Assembly: GCF_036634175.1 (NCBI RefSeq)
Contig: NZ_JAZIFX010000001.1
Coordinates: forward strand, 6,696,001-6,760,000
Direction of reading: 5' to 3'
DNA length: 64,000 nt
Origin: Streptomyces sp. P9-A2
GTDB lineage: Bacteria > Actinomycetota > Actinomycetes > Streptomycetales > Streptomycetaceae
Shown here one piece after another: positions 55,270 through 63,765 of the stretch (the first letter of the stretch is position 1; the number at the start of each line of letters is the position of its first letter). Below the pieces are notes generated by a model, which was not told the origin of the DNA, did no database searches, and was given only the letters and a program-made list of their open reading frames with translations. The translations under genes and the position numbers were made by a program.

Positions 55270-56421
55270 GTGCAGCCAGCAAGCGAATCTCCCGACGCGC
55301 CCTCCGGTCGACTTCACCGGGCCCGAGCCCTGTACCGCAATGTCTCCAAACGCAGGACCGCCTGGCTGCTGCTCAAGGACACCGTCAACTCCTGCATGGA
55401 GTACCGGATCCTGGGCCTGGCCGCGGAGGCGGCCTTCTTCACCCTGCTGTCGGTGCCCCCGCTGCTGCTCAGCATGATCGGCCTGCTCGGCTACGTCGAC
55501 ATCTGGATCGGCGCCGAGACCACCCAGAGCCTGCGCACCAACATCATCGAGGCCTCCCGCACGGTGCTGTCCGACCAGGGCGTGAGCCAGATCGCGGAGC
55601 CGATCCTGAACGATGTGATGAAGGGCGGCCGGCCCGACGTCATCTCCCTCGGCTTCTTCTTCGCCGTGTGGTCGGGCTCCCGCGCGGTGGACGTCTTCAT
55701 CGACACCATCACCGTCATGTACGGCCTCGACGGTATGCGCGGCATCGTCAAGACCCGGCTGCTGGCTTTCCTGCTGTTCATCGTGGCCCTGCTGGTCGGC
55801 TCGGTCGCGCTGCCCCTCATGGTGGCCGGCCCCGACGCCGTGGTCAGTGTCGTCCCCTGGTCGACGACGCTCGTGCAGATCCTCTACTGGCCCGTGGTCA
55901 TCCTGCTGTCGGTGGCCTTCCTGACCACGCTCTACCATGTCTCCGTGCCCGTGCGGTCCCCGTGGGTCGAGGATGTGCCCGGCGCGCTGGTCGCCCTCGC
56001 CATGTGGGTGTTCGGCAGCTTCCTGCTGCGGATCTACCTGACCAGCGTCATCGAGGGCCCCACCATCTACGGCTCCCTGGCCGCCCCCGTCGCCGTACTG
56101 CTGTGGATCGGCGTGTCCGCCTTCGCCGTGCTCGTCGGGGCCGCGGTCAACGCCGCGATCGACCGGGTCTGGCCGGCCGCGGCGACCGCCGCCGCCCGCG
56201 AGGCGAACGAACGGGTCCGGCAGGCACAGGTCGCCGAGTACGTCGCCCGCACCGCCCCGCTGGACGACGACGAGGCCGACCCCGACATGCCCGCAGAGTT
56301 CCCCGAACGCTGGTCCCGCTTCCTGCCCCCGGAGGACGTCACGGCCCGCCTGCGCACCCACGCGAAGAACAGCCACCACCACCCGAGGCACGGGGAGGGC
56401 TCCGAGGACGAGGAGAAGTGA
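55270..56421 (+). CDS. YihY/BrkB (virulence factor BrkB) family inner membrane protein
   Basis: This 383-residue protein starts at GTG 55270 and has about six to seven helices: AAFFTLLSVPPLLLSMIGLL, LLAFLLFIVALLVGSVALPL, ILYWPVVILLSVAFLTTLY, and WVFGSFLLRIYLTSV. PTIYGSLAAPVAVLLWIGVS is the most diagnostic segment. The C-terminal 90 residues are charged and His-rich (AKNSHHHPRHGEGSEDEE). The family is of uncertain function. It is divergent from the acyl-CoA dehydrogenase gene. Confidence 0.9.
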   Translation: MQPASESPDAPSGRLHRARALYRNVSKRRTAWLLLKDTVNSCMEYRILGLAAEAAFFTLLSVPPLLLSMIGLLGYVDIWIGAETTQSLRTNIIEASRTVLSDQGVSQIAEPILNDVMKGGRPDVISLGFFFAVWSGSRAVDVFIDTITVMYGLDGMRGIVKTRLLAFLLFIVALLVGSVALPLMVAGPDAVVSVVPWSTTLVQILYWPVVILLSVAFLTTLYHVSVPVRSPWVEDVPGALVALAMWVFGSFLLRIYLTSVIEGPTIYGSLAAPVAVLLWIGVSAFAVLVGAAVNAAIDRVWPAAATAAAREANERVRQAQVAEYVARTAPLDDDEADPDMPAEFPERWSRFLPPEDVTARLRTHAKNSHHHPRHGEGSEDEEK

Positions 56422-56674
56422 GGCCGAACGTCCGCCCCGCCCCGCGCCCGAGACCTGACCGAGGGTACTGATCCGCTCGACGTCGTCGCGGCGGCCGCCC
56501 GTGCCCGGCACCGCTCGCCCGGTTCACCCCTGCGCGGCGGCGACGAATCCGCTCTCACGAATCCTGCCAGACGCATCAGATCCCAGTTTGGTCACGGAGA
56601 ACGGGACAGAGTTGCTAATTAGGTAAGCCTAACCTTAAGTAATCATGACCCATGATTTGGAAAGGCTTTTCGAC
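56422..56674. other. Intergenic region holding the iron-regulated promoter
   Basis: About 250 bp between the YihY gene and the iron transporter. The last 60 bases are AT-richer than their surroundings and carry the iron box. Nothing else is supported. Confidence 0.5.
56619..56637. promoter_or_regulatory. DmdR/IdeR-type iron box
   Basis: TTAGGTAAGCCTAACCTTA is a near-perfect dyad matching the actinobacterial iron box TTAGGTTAGGCTAACCTAA at 16 of 19 positions. It ends 37 bases before the start of the iron-binding protein gene. With ferrous iron, the repressor would block the operon. Confidence 0.88.
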
Positions 56675-57730
56675 ATGAGACGTTCCTCCTCCCGCACGAT
56701 TGGGGCCCTCGCCGCCTCAGCCCTGCTGGTCCCCCTGATGGCCGCCTGCGGTTCGGACGGCAGGGAAGCCGGCTCCGGTACCGAGGCCGGGGGGAAGAAC
56801 GAGGGAGGGACGCTTGTCATCTACTCCGGCCGCAGTGAGGAACTCGTCGCGCCGCTCATCGAGAAGCTGGAGAAGGCCACCGGCGCCAAGGCCGAGGTGC
56901 GTTACGGGGACAGTGCCGAACTCGCCGCCCAGCTTCTCGAAGAGGGTGACAGGACCGACGCGGACCTCTTCTTCTCGCAGGACGCCGGCGCGCTCGGCGC
57001 CCTGGGCAAGGAGGGCCGCCTCGCGGCGCTGCCGCAGAAGTCCCTCGACACCGTCGACAAGGCGTTCCGCGCGGAGAACGGTAACTGGGTCGGTGTGTCG
57101 GGGCGGGTCCGCGTCATCGCCTACCACAGCGACAAGGTCGCCGAGGCACCGGACAGTGTGCACGAACTGACCAGGCCGGAATGGAAGGGGAAGGTCGGCT
57201 ACGCGCCCACCAACGCCTCGTTCCAGGCGTTCGTGACCGGTATGCGGGTCCTCGAGGGCGACGACGCCACGCGCAAGTGGCTGAAGGACTTCCAGGCCAA
57301 CGACCCTCAGGTGTACGAGAAGAACGGCGCGGTCCTCGACGCCGTCGACGACGGCAAGGCCGAACTCGGCCTGATCAATCACTACTACTGGTACGAGAAG
57401 GCCGCAGAGGAGGGCGCGGACAAGCTCAAGGCCAAGCTGCACTTCCCCACGAAGGGCGACCCGGGCGCGCTCGTCAACGTCGCGGGCGTCGGGGTCGTCA
57501 AGGGCAGCGACCAGAGCGCCGCGGCGCAGAAGGCCGTCGACTTCTTCCTGGCGAAGGAGGCGCAGACCTACTTCGCCGGCGAGACCCACGAGTACCCGCT
57601 GGCCGCCGGAGTCACCAGCCAGGACGACCTTCCGCCGCTCGAGTCCATCGACGCGCCGGAGATCGACCTGAGCCGGCTGGAGTCCCTTCAAGTGACGCTG
57701 GAGATGCTCCAGGAAGCCGGGATGGTCTGA
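56675..57730 (+). CDS. Ferric iron ABC transporter substrate-binding lipoprotein (FbpA-like)
   Basis: This 351-residue lipoprotein starts at ATG 56675, behind GAAAGG (ATG 56645 is upstream but lacks a ribosome site). Signal ALAASALLVPLMAACGSD has lipobox MAAC. The mature start LVIYSGRSEELVAPLIEKLE and GKVGYAPTNASFQAFVTGM, and the paired tyrosines in LINHYYWYEKAA, are typical of FbpA/Sfu proteins that bind ferric iron. It is followed 5 bases later by the permease gene. Confidence 0.92.
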   Translation: MRRSSSRTIGALAASALLVPLMAACGSDGREAGSGTEAGGKNEGGTLVIYSGRSEELVAPLIEKLEKATGAKAEVRYGDSAELAAQLLEEGDRTDADLFFSQDAGALGALGKEGRLAALPQKSLDTVDKAFRAENGNWVGVSGRVRVIAYHSDKVAEAPDSVHELTRPEWKGKVGYAPTNASFQAFVTGMRVLEGDDATRKWLKDFQANDPQVYEKNGAVLDAVDDGKAELGLINHYYWYEKAAEEGADKLKAKLHFPTKGDPGALVNVAGVGVVKGSDQSAAAQKAVDFFLAKEAQTYFAGETHEYPLAAGVTSQDDLPPLESIDAPEIDLSRLESLQVTLEMLQEAGMV

Positions 57731-57735
57731 TCGGT

Positions 57736-59343
57736 ATGAAGAGTCCGGGTACCCGAGGCCACCAGGCCCCGCCGGCGCCCGCCCGTTCCGACCCGGGCCC
57801 GGACGACGCCCCCGCACCGTCCAGGCCCGGGCGTGCCGGGCGCAGACCGCCGCTCTTCCTCCTGGCCCTGGCTTCGGCAGCCGCAGCCCTGGCCCTCCTC
57901 CCGCTGGTCTACCTGGTCGTACGGGCCGTGGAGCGAGGTCCCGAGTACGCGTGGAACGTCGTCGCGACCGACCGCACGCTGGAACTGCTCGCCCGGAGCG
58001 TCGGTCTGGCCGCCGTGGTGGTGACCGCCTGCCTCGTCCTGGGCATCTCCCTCGCCTGGCTGACAGTCCGCACCGCGCTGCCCGGCCGGCGCGCGTGGTC
58101 GGTGCTCGCCACGCTACCGCTCGCCGTGCCCAGCTATGTCGCGGCCTTCGCCTGGATCTCGGCGCGCCCCGATCTCGCCGGATTCAGCGGTGCCGCCTTC
58201 GCGCTCACCCTGGTCAGCTACCCGTACGTGTATCTGCCGGTGGCCGCCGCGCTGCGCGGTATCGACCCCGCACAGGAGGAAGCGGCGCGCGCCTTGGGCC
58301 ACGGGCCCTGGAGCACGTTCCGCCGGGTCACCCTGCCGCAGCTCCGCCCGGCCGCGGCCGGTGGCGGGCTGCTCGTGGCGCTGTACGTCCTCTCCGATTT
58401 CGGGGCAGTGTCGATCATGCGCTACGAGACCTTCACCCGGGCCATCCACACGTCGTACAAGGCGAGTTTCGACCGTACGCCCGCAGCCGCCCTCAGCGTG
58501 GTGCTGGTCCTGATGACAGTGCTGCTGGTCGCCGCCGAGGCGCGCACCCGCGGCCGTGCGGGCCATGCCCGGACCGGCGGTGGCACGGCCAGGCCCGCGT
58601 CCCCGGCCCCGCTCGGCCGACTGAAGTGGCCCGCACTCGGCTGGTGCTCGGCCGTCGCCGCGGCCGGGGTCGCCTTCCCGGCCGGGACCCTCGGGTACTG
58701 GCTGGCGGTCGGCAACTCCCGTACCTGGGATCCGCGGGGGCTGCTGGAGACCGGGGGGATCACGCTGCTCGTGGCGGCCCTCGGCGCCGCGCTCACCACG
58801 TGTCTGGCGCTTCCCGTCGGCGTGCTCGCCGCCCGCCATCGGGGCCGCGCCGCGCATCTGCTGGAGCAGGCCGCGTACGCGGGTCATGCCGTGCCCGGGA
58901 TTACCGTGGGCCTTGCGATGGTCTTCCTCGCGGTGCGGTTCGCCTATCCGCTGTACCAGGAGCTGCCCCTGCTCGTCACCGCCTACGCGGTGCTGTTCCT
59001 ACCGATCGCCGTGGGCGCCACCCGGGCAGCGGTCCTTCAGTCACCGCCCGTGCTGGAGGACGTCGCGCGTTCTCTCGGACGAGGGCCTCTGGGCGTCCTG
59101 CGTGAGGTCACGGTTCCGCTCGCCGCTCCCGGTATCGCCGCGGGCGCCGCCCTGACCTTCGTGGTCTGCATGAAGGAACTCCCGGCGACCCTGCTGCTTC
59201 GGCCCACCGGTATGGACACCCTCGCGACCCGTCTGTGGACCGAGACCGGAACCGGCTCGTACGCCGCCGCCGCTCCGTACGCGGCCGTCCTCATCCTGAT
59301 CGCGGCCGTTCCCTCGTACCTCCTCGGAAGGCACCGCACATGA
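57736..59343 (+). CDS. Iron ABC transporter permease, fused two-repeat (FbpB-like)
   Basis: This 535-residue permease contains two complete permease halves. Each has an EAA loop, EEAARALGHGPWSTFRRVTL and LEDVARSLGRGPLGVLREVT. About 12 helices are visible, including LATLPLAVPSYVAAFAWISA and ELPLLVTAYAVLFLPIAVGA. A linker with Pro/Arg/Ala-rich sequence joins the halves. Its stop overlaps the ATPase start (ATGA). Confidence 0.9.
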   Translation: MKSPGTRGHQAPPAPARSDPGPDDAPAPSRPGRAGRRPPLFLLALASAAAALALLPLVYLVVRAVERGPEYAWNVVATDRTLELLARSVGLAAVVVTACLVLGISLAWLTVRTALPGRRAWSVLATLPLAVPSYVAAFAWISARPDLAGFSGAAFALTLVSYPYVYLPVAAALRGIDPAQEEAARALGHGPWSTFRRVTLPQLRPAAAGGGLLVALYVLSDFGAVSIMRYETFTRAIHTSYKASFDRTPAAALSVVLVLMTVLLVAAEARTRGRAGHARTGGGTARPASPAPLGRLKWPALGWCSAVAAAGVAFPAGTLGYWLAVGNSRTWDPRGLLETGGITLLVAALGAALTTCLALPVGVLAARHRGRAAHLLEQAAYAGHAVPGITVGLAMVFLAVRFAYPLYQELPLLVTAYAVLFLPIAVGATRAAVLQSPPVLEDVARSLGRGPLGVLREVTVPLAAPGIAAGAALTFVVCMKELPATLLLRPTGMDTLATRLWTETGTGSYAAAAPYAAVLILIAAVPSYLLGRHRT

Positions 59344-60431
59344 CCGACCTGCGGATCACCGGGCTCACCAAGTCCTACGGTCCCGGCGCCCCCGTCCTGA
59401 ACGGGGTCGACCTCTCCGTCCCCGCGGGGCGGCTGGCCGCCGTCCTCGGGCCTTCGGGCTGCGGCAAGACGACCATGCTGCGCATCGTGGCAGGCTTTCT
59501 GCGGGCGGACGCGGGGACGGTCGAGATCGGCGGGCGGATCGTCACCGGACCCGGCACCCACCTGTCCCCGGAACGACGGCGTATCGGCATCGTGCCGCAG
59601 GAGGGTGCCTTGTTCCCGCACCTGAGCGTGGCGCGCAATGTCGCGTTCGGGCTGGCGGGCTCCTCCCCGGCCGAACGCCGTCGGCGCACCGGGGACATGC
59701 TCGATCTCGTCGGCCTGCACGGCTACGGGGACCGGATGCCCCACGAACTGTCCGGCGGCCAGCAGCAACGCGTCTCGCTGGCGCGGGCGCTCGCCCCGGA
59801 ACCCGCGATCGTCCTGCTCGACGAACCGTTCAACGCGCTCGACAGCGGACTGCGAACAGGTGTACGGGCTGATGTACGCGCGGCGCTCAGGTCCACCGGG
59901 GCGACGGGCGTCCTCATCACCCACGACCAGCAGGAGGCACTCTCCACAGCAGACCTCGTGGCGGTCGTCAGGGCGGGCAGAGTGGTCCAGTGCGGAACTC
60001 CGCAGGACGTCTACCGCAGGCCGGACGACCCCTGGGTGGCTGCTTTCGTCGGTGGCGTCGTCATGCTTCCGGGCACCGGCAGGGGCACGACCGCGGACAC
60101 CGCCCTGGGCCGCATCCCGTTGGAGACCCCGGTGGACGGCGCTGCCGGAACGGTTGTGCTGCGCCCCGAACAGCTCACCCTCGGTGCACCGTCCGGCCAG
60201 GCTCCCCACGGCACGGTGGCGGACGTCTCCTTCCACGGACCGGACACCCTGGTGACGGTGGCGGTGACCGGACTGGACTCACCGGTGCACGTCCGTGTTT
60301 CCGGGCCGGTCGCTCACCGGCCCGGCGATCCGGTGAGCCCGGCCGTCACCGGCACGGCGACCCTCCACCTCCCCCGGCGGGACGGCAACGGGTGCGTGGC
60401 GGGCGGGGACGGCCCCGCGGCAACCGCCTGA
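59340..60431 (+). CDS. Iron ABC transporter ATPase (FbpC-like)
   Basis: This 363-residue ATPase has Walker A GPSGCGKTTM, LSGGQQQRVSLARALAPEP, Walker B IVLLDEPFNALD and VLITHDQQEALSTADL. The C-terminal TOBE-like domain (from about 250) reads VVLRPEQLTLGAPSG and GTVADVSFHGPDTLVTV. It completes the iron uptake operon. No strong hairpin was recognised after its end. Confidence 0.92.
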   Translation: MTDLRITGLTKSYGPGAPVLNGVDLSVPAGRLAAVLGPSGCGKTTMLRIVAGFLRADAGTVEIGGRIVTGPGTHLSPERRRIGIVPQEGALFPHLSVARNVAFGLAGSSPAERRRRTGDMLDLVGLHGYGDRMPHELSGGQQQRVSLARALAPEPAIVLLDEPFNALDSGLRTGVRADVRAALRSTGATGVLITHDQQEALSTADLVAVVRAGRVVQCGTPQDVYRRPDDPWVAAFVGGVVMLPGTGRGTTADTALGRIPLETPVDGAAGTVVLRPEQLTLGAPSGQAPHGTVADVSFHGPDTLVTVAVTGLDSPVHVRVSGPVAHRPGDPVSPAVTGTATLHLPRRDGNGCVAGGDGPAATA

Positions 60432-60657
60432 CCGGTGCAGGACGTCGAGCGGGCGCGCGGGGGTCGGCCCACGGAAGTGGCGGACGCGTGTGGCGTGGCG
60501 GGGCGCGGCCGGCACCGCCACCCCTGTCTCGCGGGCCACGACCGCCGGCGTCGGCCCGGCCACCACACTCGCACTTCCCGTACGGAGTCGACGGGACCAC
60601 CGGACGACGAGAAGCAAGCGGGCCGGGCACGGCCCGCCCCGCGTCTACGCTGGGCCC

Positions 60658-61640
60658 ATGGACGCTCTCACCGGCCTCCTGGAAGGCCCCCGCGCCCGTG
60701 GCGCGTTCATGATCCGGGCCTGTTTCGACCCGCCCTGGTCGGTCCGGATCGAGGACCGCGCCCCGCTGACCGTGATGCTCCTCGTCCGCGGCGAGGCCTG
60801 GCTGATGCCGGACAGCGGCGACCGGCGGCTGCTGCGCCCCGGCGACCTCGCCATCGCGCGCGGCCCCGACCCGTACACCTGCGCCGACGACCCCGGCACC
60901 GCGCCGCAGGCGCTGATCCTGCCGGGCGGGGAGTGCCACTACCCCGACGGGCGCCCCCTGAACGGTGTCATGGACCTCGGCGTCCGCACCTGGGGCGACA
61001 GCCCCGACGGCGCCACGGCCATGCTCATCGGCACCTACCGGATGCGGGGCGAGATCGGCGGCCGCCTGCTCGACGCGCTGCCGCCCCTGCCCTTCCTCAC
61101 CGACGACGACTGGGACTGCCCGCTCACCCCGATCCTCGCGGCGGAGATCGTGCGGGACGCACCCGGCCAGGAGGTCGTCCTCGACCGACTGCTCGACCTG
61201 CTGGTCATCGCCGCGCTGCGGACCTGGCTCGCCCGCCCCGAAGCGGCACCGCCCGCCTGGTACGGGGCACTGGGCGACCCCGTCGTCGGTCCGGCGCTGC
61301 GCCTCCTCCAGGGCGACCCCGCCCACCCCTGGACGGTCGCCGCGCTCGCCGCGAAGGCCGGCGTCTCGCGTGCGGTGCTGGCCCGCCGCTTCACGGAACT
61401 GGTCGGCGAGCCCCCGATGACGTACCTCACTGGCCGGCGCCTCGCCCTCGCCGCGGACCGCCTCCGCGACACGGACGACACCCTCGGTGCGATCTCCCGT
61501 CACGTCGGCTACCGGGCCTAATCGCAGTGCGCCGGGCTTCAGCCCGGTGGTGAAGCGATGGCAGCGCCTTCGCCCTGTCGACGGCCTTCAAACGGGCGTA
61601 CGGCGTCAGCCCGCAGGAGTGGCGGACCCGGGCCGCGTAG
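60658..61640 (+). pseudogene. AraC-family regulator interrupted by a 47-bp hairpin insertion
   Basis: The reading frame from ATG 60658 stops at TAA 61519-61521, after the cupin-type N-domain (RRLLRPGDLAIARGPDPYTC) and the first HTH half (VAALAAKAGVSRAVLARRFT, DTLGAISRHVGYRA). The lost end is still present in another frame from about 61560: [20 protein letters not shown], then WRTRAA and stop at 61640. Joining 61512 to 61560 restores the normal AraC sequence [16 protein letters not shown]. The protein as made lacks the second HTH's recognition helix region. Confidence 0.85.
61513..61559. mobile_element. 47-bp inserted hairpin element (IS200/IS605- or REP-like remnant)
   Basis: The insert CGGGCCTAATCGCAGTGCGC continues into CCGGGCTTCAGCCCGG, a near-perfect hairpin (61532-61547), and ends GTGGTGAAGCGAT. 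The 47 bases disrupt the AraC gene and cause a frameshift. The GGGCTTCAGCCC hairpin is typical of IS200/IS605-type ends or REP-like sequences. No transposase is present here. Confidence 0.65.
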
Positions 61641-61650
61641 CCTGGGCGAC

Positions 61651-62394
61651 GTGTACAGCGAACGGGCGTCACGGCTGCCGGACGCGGTCGTGTGGACCAA
61701 CACCCCGACCGGTACCGGTGCCAGTGTCGGTACCGGAGCGGGCCGGGTGCTCCCCGACGGCTGCATGGACCTGCTCTGGCACGACGGACGCCTGCTGGTC
61801 GCGGGCCCCGACACCCACGCCCACCTCACCGAGGGCGGCACGTCGAGTTCCTGGGCGGGCATCCGCTTCCACCCCGGCACCGCCCCCGCCCTCCTGGGCG
61901 TCCCCGCGCACGAACTGCGCGACCGGCGGCCGGACCTGACGGACATCTGGCCGACGGCGGAGGTGCGCCGGGCGACCGCCCGGGTGAACGCGGCGGCCGA
62001 CCCGGCGCGCGGCCTGGAGGACCTGGCACTGAGGCGGGCGGCCGAGGCCGTCACCCCACCCGACCCGGTGCTTCGACACGTCGTGGCCGCCCTGGACGCG
62101 GGCCGCCCGGTCGCCAAAACCGCCGACGAGCTCGGCCTGAGCGCGCGCCAGCTGCACCGCCGCTCACTCACCGCGTTCGGCTACGGCCCCAAGACCCTGG
62201 CCCGCATCCTTCGCTTCCGCCGGGCTCTCGCCCTGGCCCGCGGGGGCACCCCGTACGCGGAGACGGCCACCCGCACCGGCTACGCGGACCAGGCCCATCT
62301 GTCCCGCGATGTAAGGGACCTGACGGGCCTGCCGCTGGGCGAGCTACTGGCAACTCGCAGTCAGGGCAGGCCCTGCGTCGCACCGCACACGTGA
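61651..62394 (+). CDS. AraC-family transcriptional regulator (DUF6597-type N-domain)
   Basis: This 247-residue protein starts at GTG 61651. The N-terminal part [20 protein letters not shown], then AGPDTHAH and [20 protein letters not shown], is the DUF6597 ligand region. The C-terminal AraC HTH is intact: [40 protein letters not shown] and [20 protein letters not shown]. It lies just after the broken AraC gene on the same strand. Target genes unknown. Confidence 0.88.
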   Translation: MYSERASRLPDAVVWTNTPTGTGASVGTGAGRVLPDGCMDLLWHDGRLLVAGPDTHAHLTEGGTSSSWAGIRFHPGTAPALLGVPAHELRDRRPDLTDIWPTAEVRRATARVNAAADPARGLEDLALRRAAEAVTPPDPVLRHVVAALDAGRPVAKTADELGLSARQLHRRSLTAFGYGPKTLARILRFRRALALARGGTPYAETATRTGYADQAHLSRDVRDLTGLPLGELLATRSQGRPCVAPHT

Positions 62395-62428
62395 AGAGGC
62401 CGCGCACGACGGCCTCGGCATCGCATGC

Positions 62429-63181
62429 TCACCCATCGAATCGAGGTATCAGGTTGCCTTCCAGGATCGCGGTGTAGGCGGCCTCGGCAGCGCGGCCGGG
62501 GGCGGCGTCGGGCGGGGTATGGGCCAGGAATTCCCGGGTCCCGCCGGTGTGCACGATGCTGCCGCCGTACAGCACGGTGACCTGGTCCGCCTCCTCGGCG
62601 AGATCGGCGACGTCGTGGGTGGACATCAGTACCCTGACCGTCGGGGTGAGTTCGGCGAGAATGTCCCGGAAGACGCGGCGCTGGCGCGGGTCCATGCCTG
62701 CGGTCGGCTCGTCCAGGAGCAGGACGCGTGCTCCATGGACGAGGGCGCAGGCGACGCCGACCCGGCGCAGCTGGCCCCCGGAGAGCCGGCTCGTTGTCGT
62801 ACCGGCCTGACCGGACAGCTCGACCCTGGCGAGGGCCTGCGGCGCTTGCTGCCAGGCATCGCGCCGGTTCATGCCCTTGAGCCAGCCGACGTAGGCGACG
62901 TACTCGCGGGCGGTGAGCGAGCGCATGGGGGTGATGTTCTGCGGCATCCAGGCCACGGCCTGCCGGTACTGCGCGCTGCCCGCCTCCAGGCCGTCGAAGG
63001 TCACCATGCCCCTGCGGGGCCGGGTCACCGACGCCGCCAGCTTCAGCAGCGTCGACTTGCCTGCTCCGTTGGGGCCGAGCAGGACGGTCAGGCCGTCCGG
63101 CAGGCGGTAGCTGAAGTCTTTCAGGATGGGGGGCCTGCGGCGGCCGTAGCCGTAGGTGCAGGAAACCAGCTCCAGGGTCAT
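62429..63181 (-). CDS. ABC transporter ATPase (drug/multicopy-type, DrrA/CcmA-like)
   Basis: This 250-residue ATPase has Walker A GPNGAGKSTLLK, signature SRLSGGQLRRVGVACAL, Walker B VLLLDEPTAGMDP and switch STHDVADLAEEADQ. It has the lipid/drug exporter-type small ATPase form. The start ATG 63181 overlaps the next gene (ATGA). It should pair with the hydrophobic product at 63178-63765. Confidence 0.9.
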   Translation of the reverse strand: MTLELVSCTYGYGRRRPPILKDFSYRLPDGLTVLLGPNGAGKSTLLKLAASVTRPRRGMVTFDGLEAGSAQYRQAVAWMPQNITPMRSLTAREYVAYVGWLKGMNRRDAWQQAPQALARVELSGQAGTTTSRLSGGQLRRVGVACALVHGARVLLLDEPTAGMDPRQRRVFRDILAELTPTVRVLMSTHDVADLAEEADQVTVLYGGSIVHTGGTREFLAHTPPDAAPGRAAEAAYTAILEGNLIPRFDG

Positions 63182-63765
63182 GAGACTCTCCGTGCGGTGA
63201 AGAACTGGGCGGCAAGGCCGACGAGGAACAGCAGAGCGGCGCCGGTCGTGGCGTACCAGGTACCGGAGGCTTCGGGGATGACGGTCCAGGGGTACGGGTC
63301 CCGGGGACTTCGGAAACCGACCATGGTGACCGCCGCGGCCCACAGGACGGGAAGCATGGCCGCAGGTTGGCCCCATAGGGCCCGGCCGCACAGCATCAGG
63401 CCGACGAGGAAGGCAGTGTTACGGCCGAGCTGTTCGGGATGCACCGTGTCGTACCAGTGGCCCACGACCGCTCCGGCGGCCTGTGCCACGGCCACGGTGC
63501 CGACGCTGAGGGTGAGGTCGAGGACAGCGATCCTGCGCGTCCCGGTCAGCTCGGCGGCCGGGAGCCGGGACTCCAGGCACAGCATCAGACCCGCCAGCAG
63601 CGGTATCGGCACGAACAGCATGAGGGGCAGCTTGTTCTCACCGGTCAGACTGAAGCTGGGCAGGACGACGTGCAGGTCCTGAACAGTCATGACCAGGACG
63701 AGCAGCGCGAGCACGGCGAGAGGCAGGCCGGTGTGGGCCTGCCTCGCCTTGAGCCACCAGATCAT
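63178..63765 (-). CDS. Membrane protein, likely ABC permease partner
   Basis: This 195-residue protein has about six helices (PLAVLALLVLVMTVQDLHVV, FVPIPLLAGLMLCLESRL, LDLTLSVGTVAVAQAAGAVV, GLMLCGRALWGQPAAMLPVL, and AALLFLVGLAAQFFTARR). No family motif is recognised. The 4-base overlaps on both sides indicate a single operon with the ATPase and the gene at the edge, so an ABC permease role is inferred. Confidence 0.75.
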   Translation of the reverse strand: MIWWLKARQAHTGLPLAVLALLVLVMTVQDLHVVLPSFSLTGENKLPLMLFVPIPLLAGLMLCLESRLPAAELTGTRRIAVLDLTLSVGTVAVAQAAGAVVGHWYDTVHPEQLGRNTAFLVGLMLCGRALWGQPAAMLPVLWAAAVTMVGFRSPRDPYPWTVIPEASGTWYATTGAALLFLVGLAAQFFTARRVS

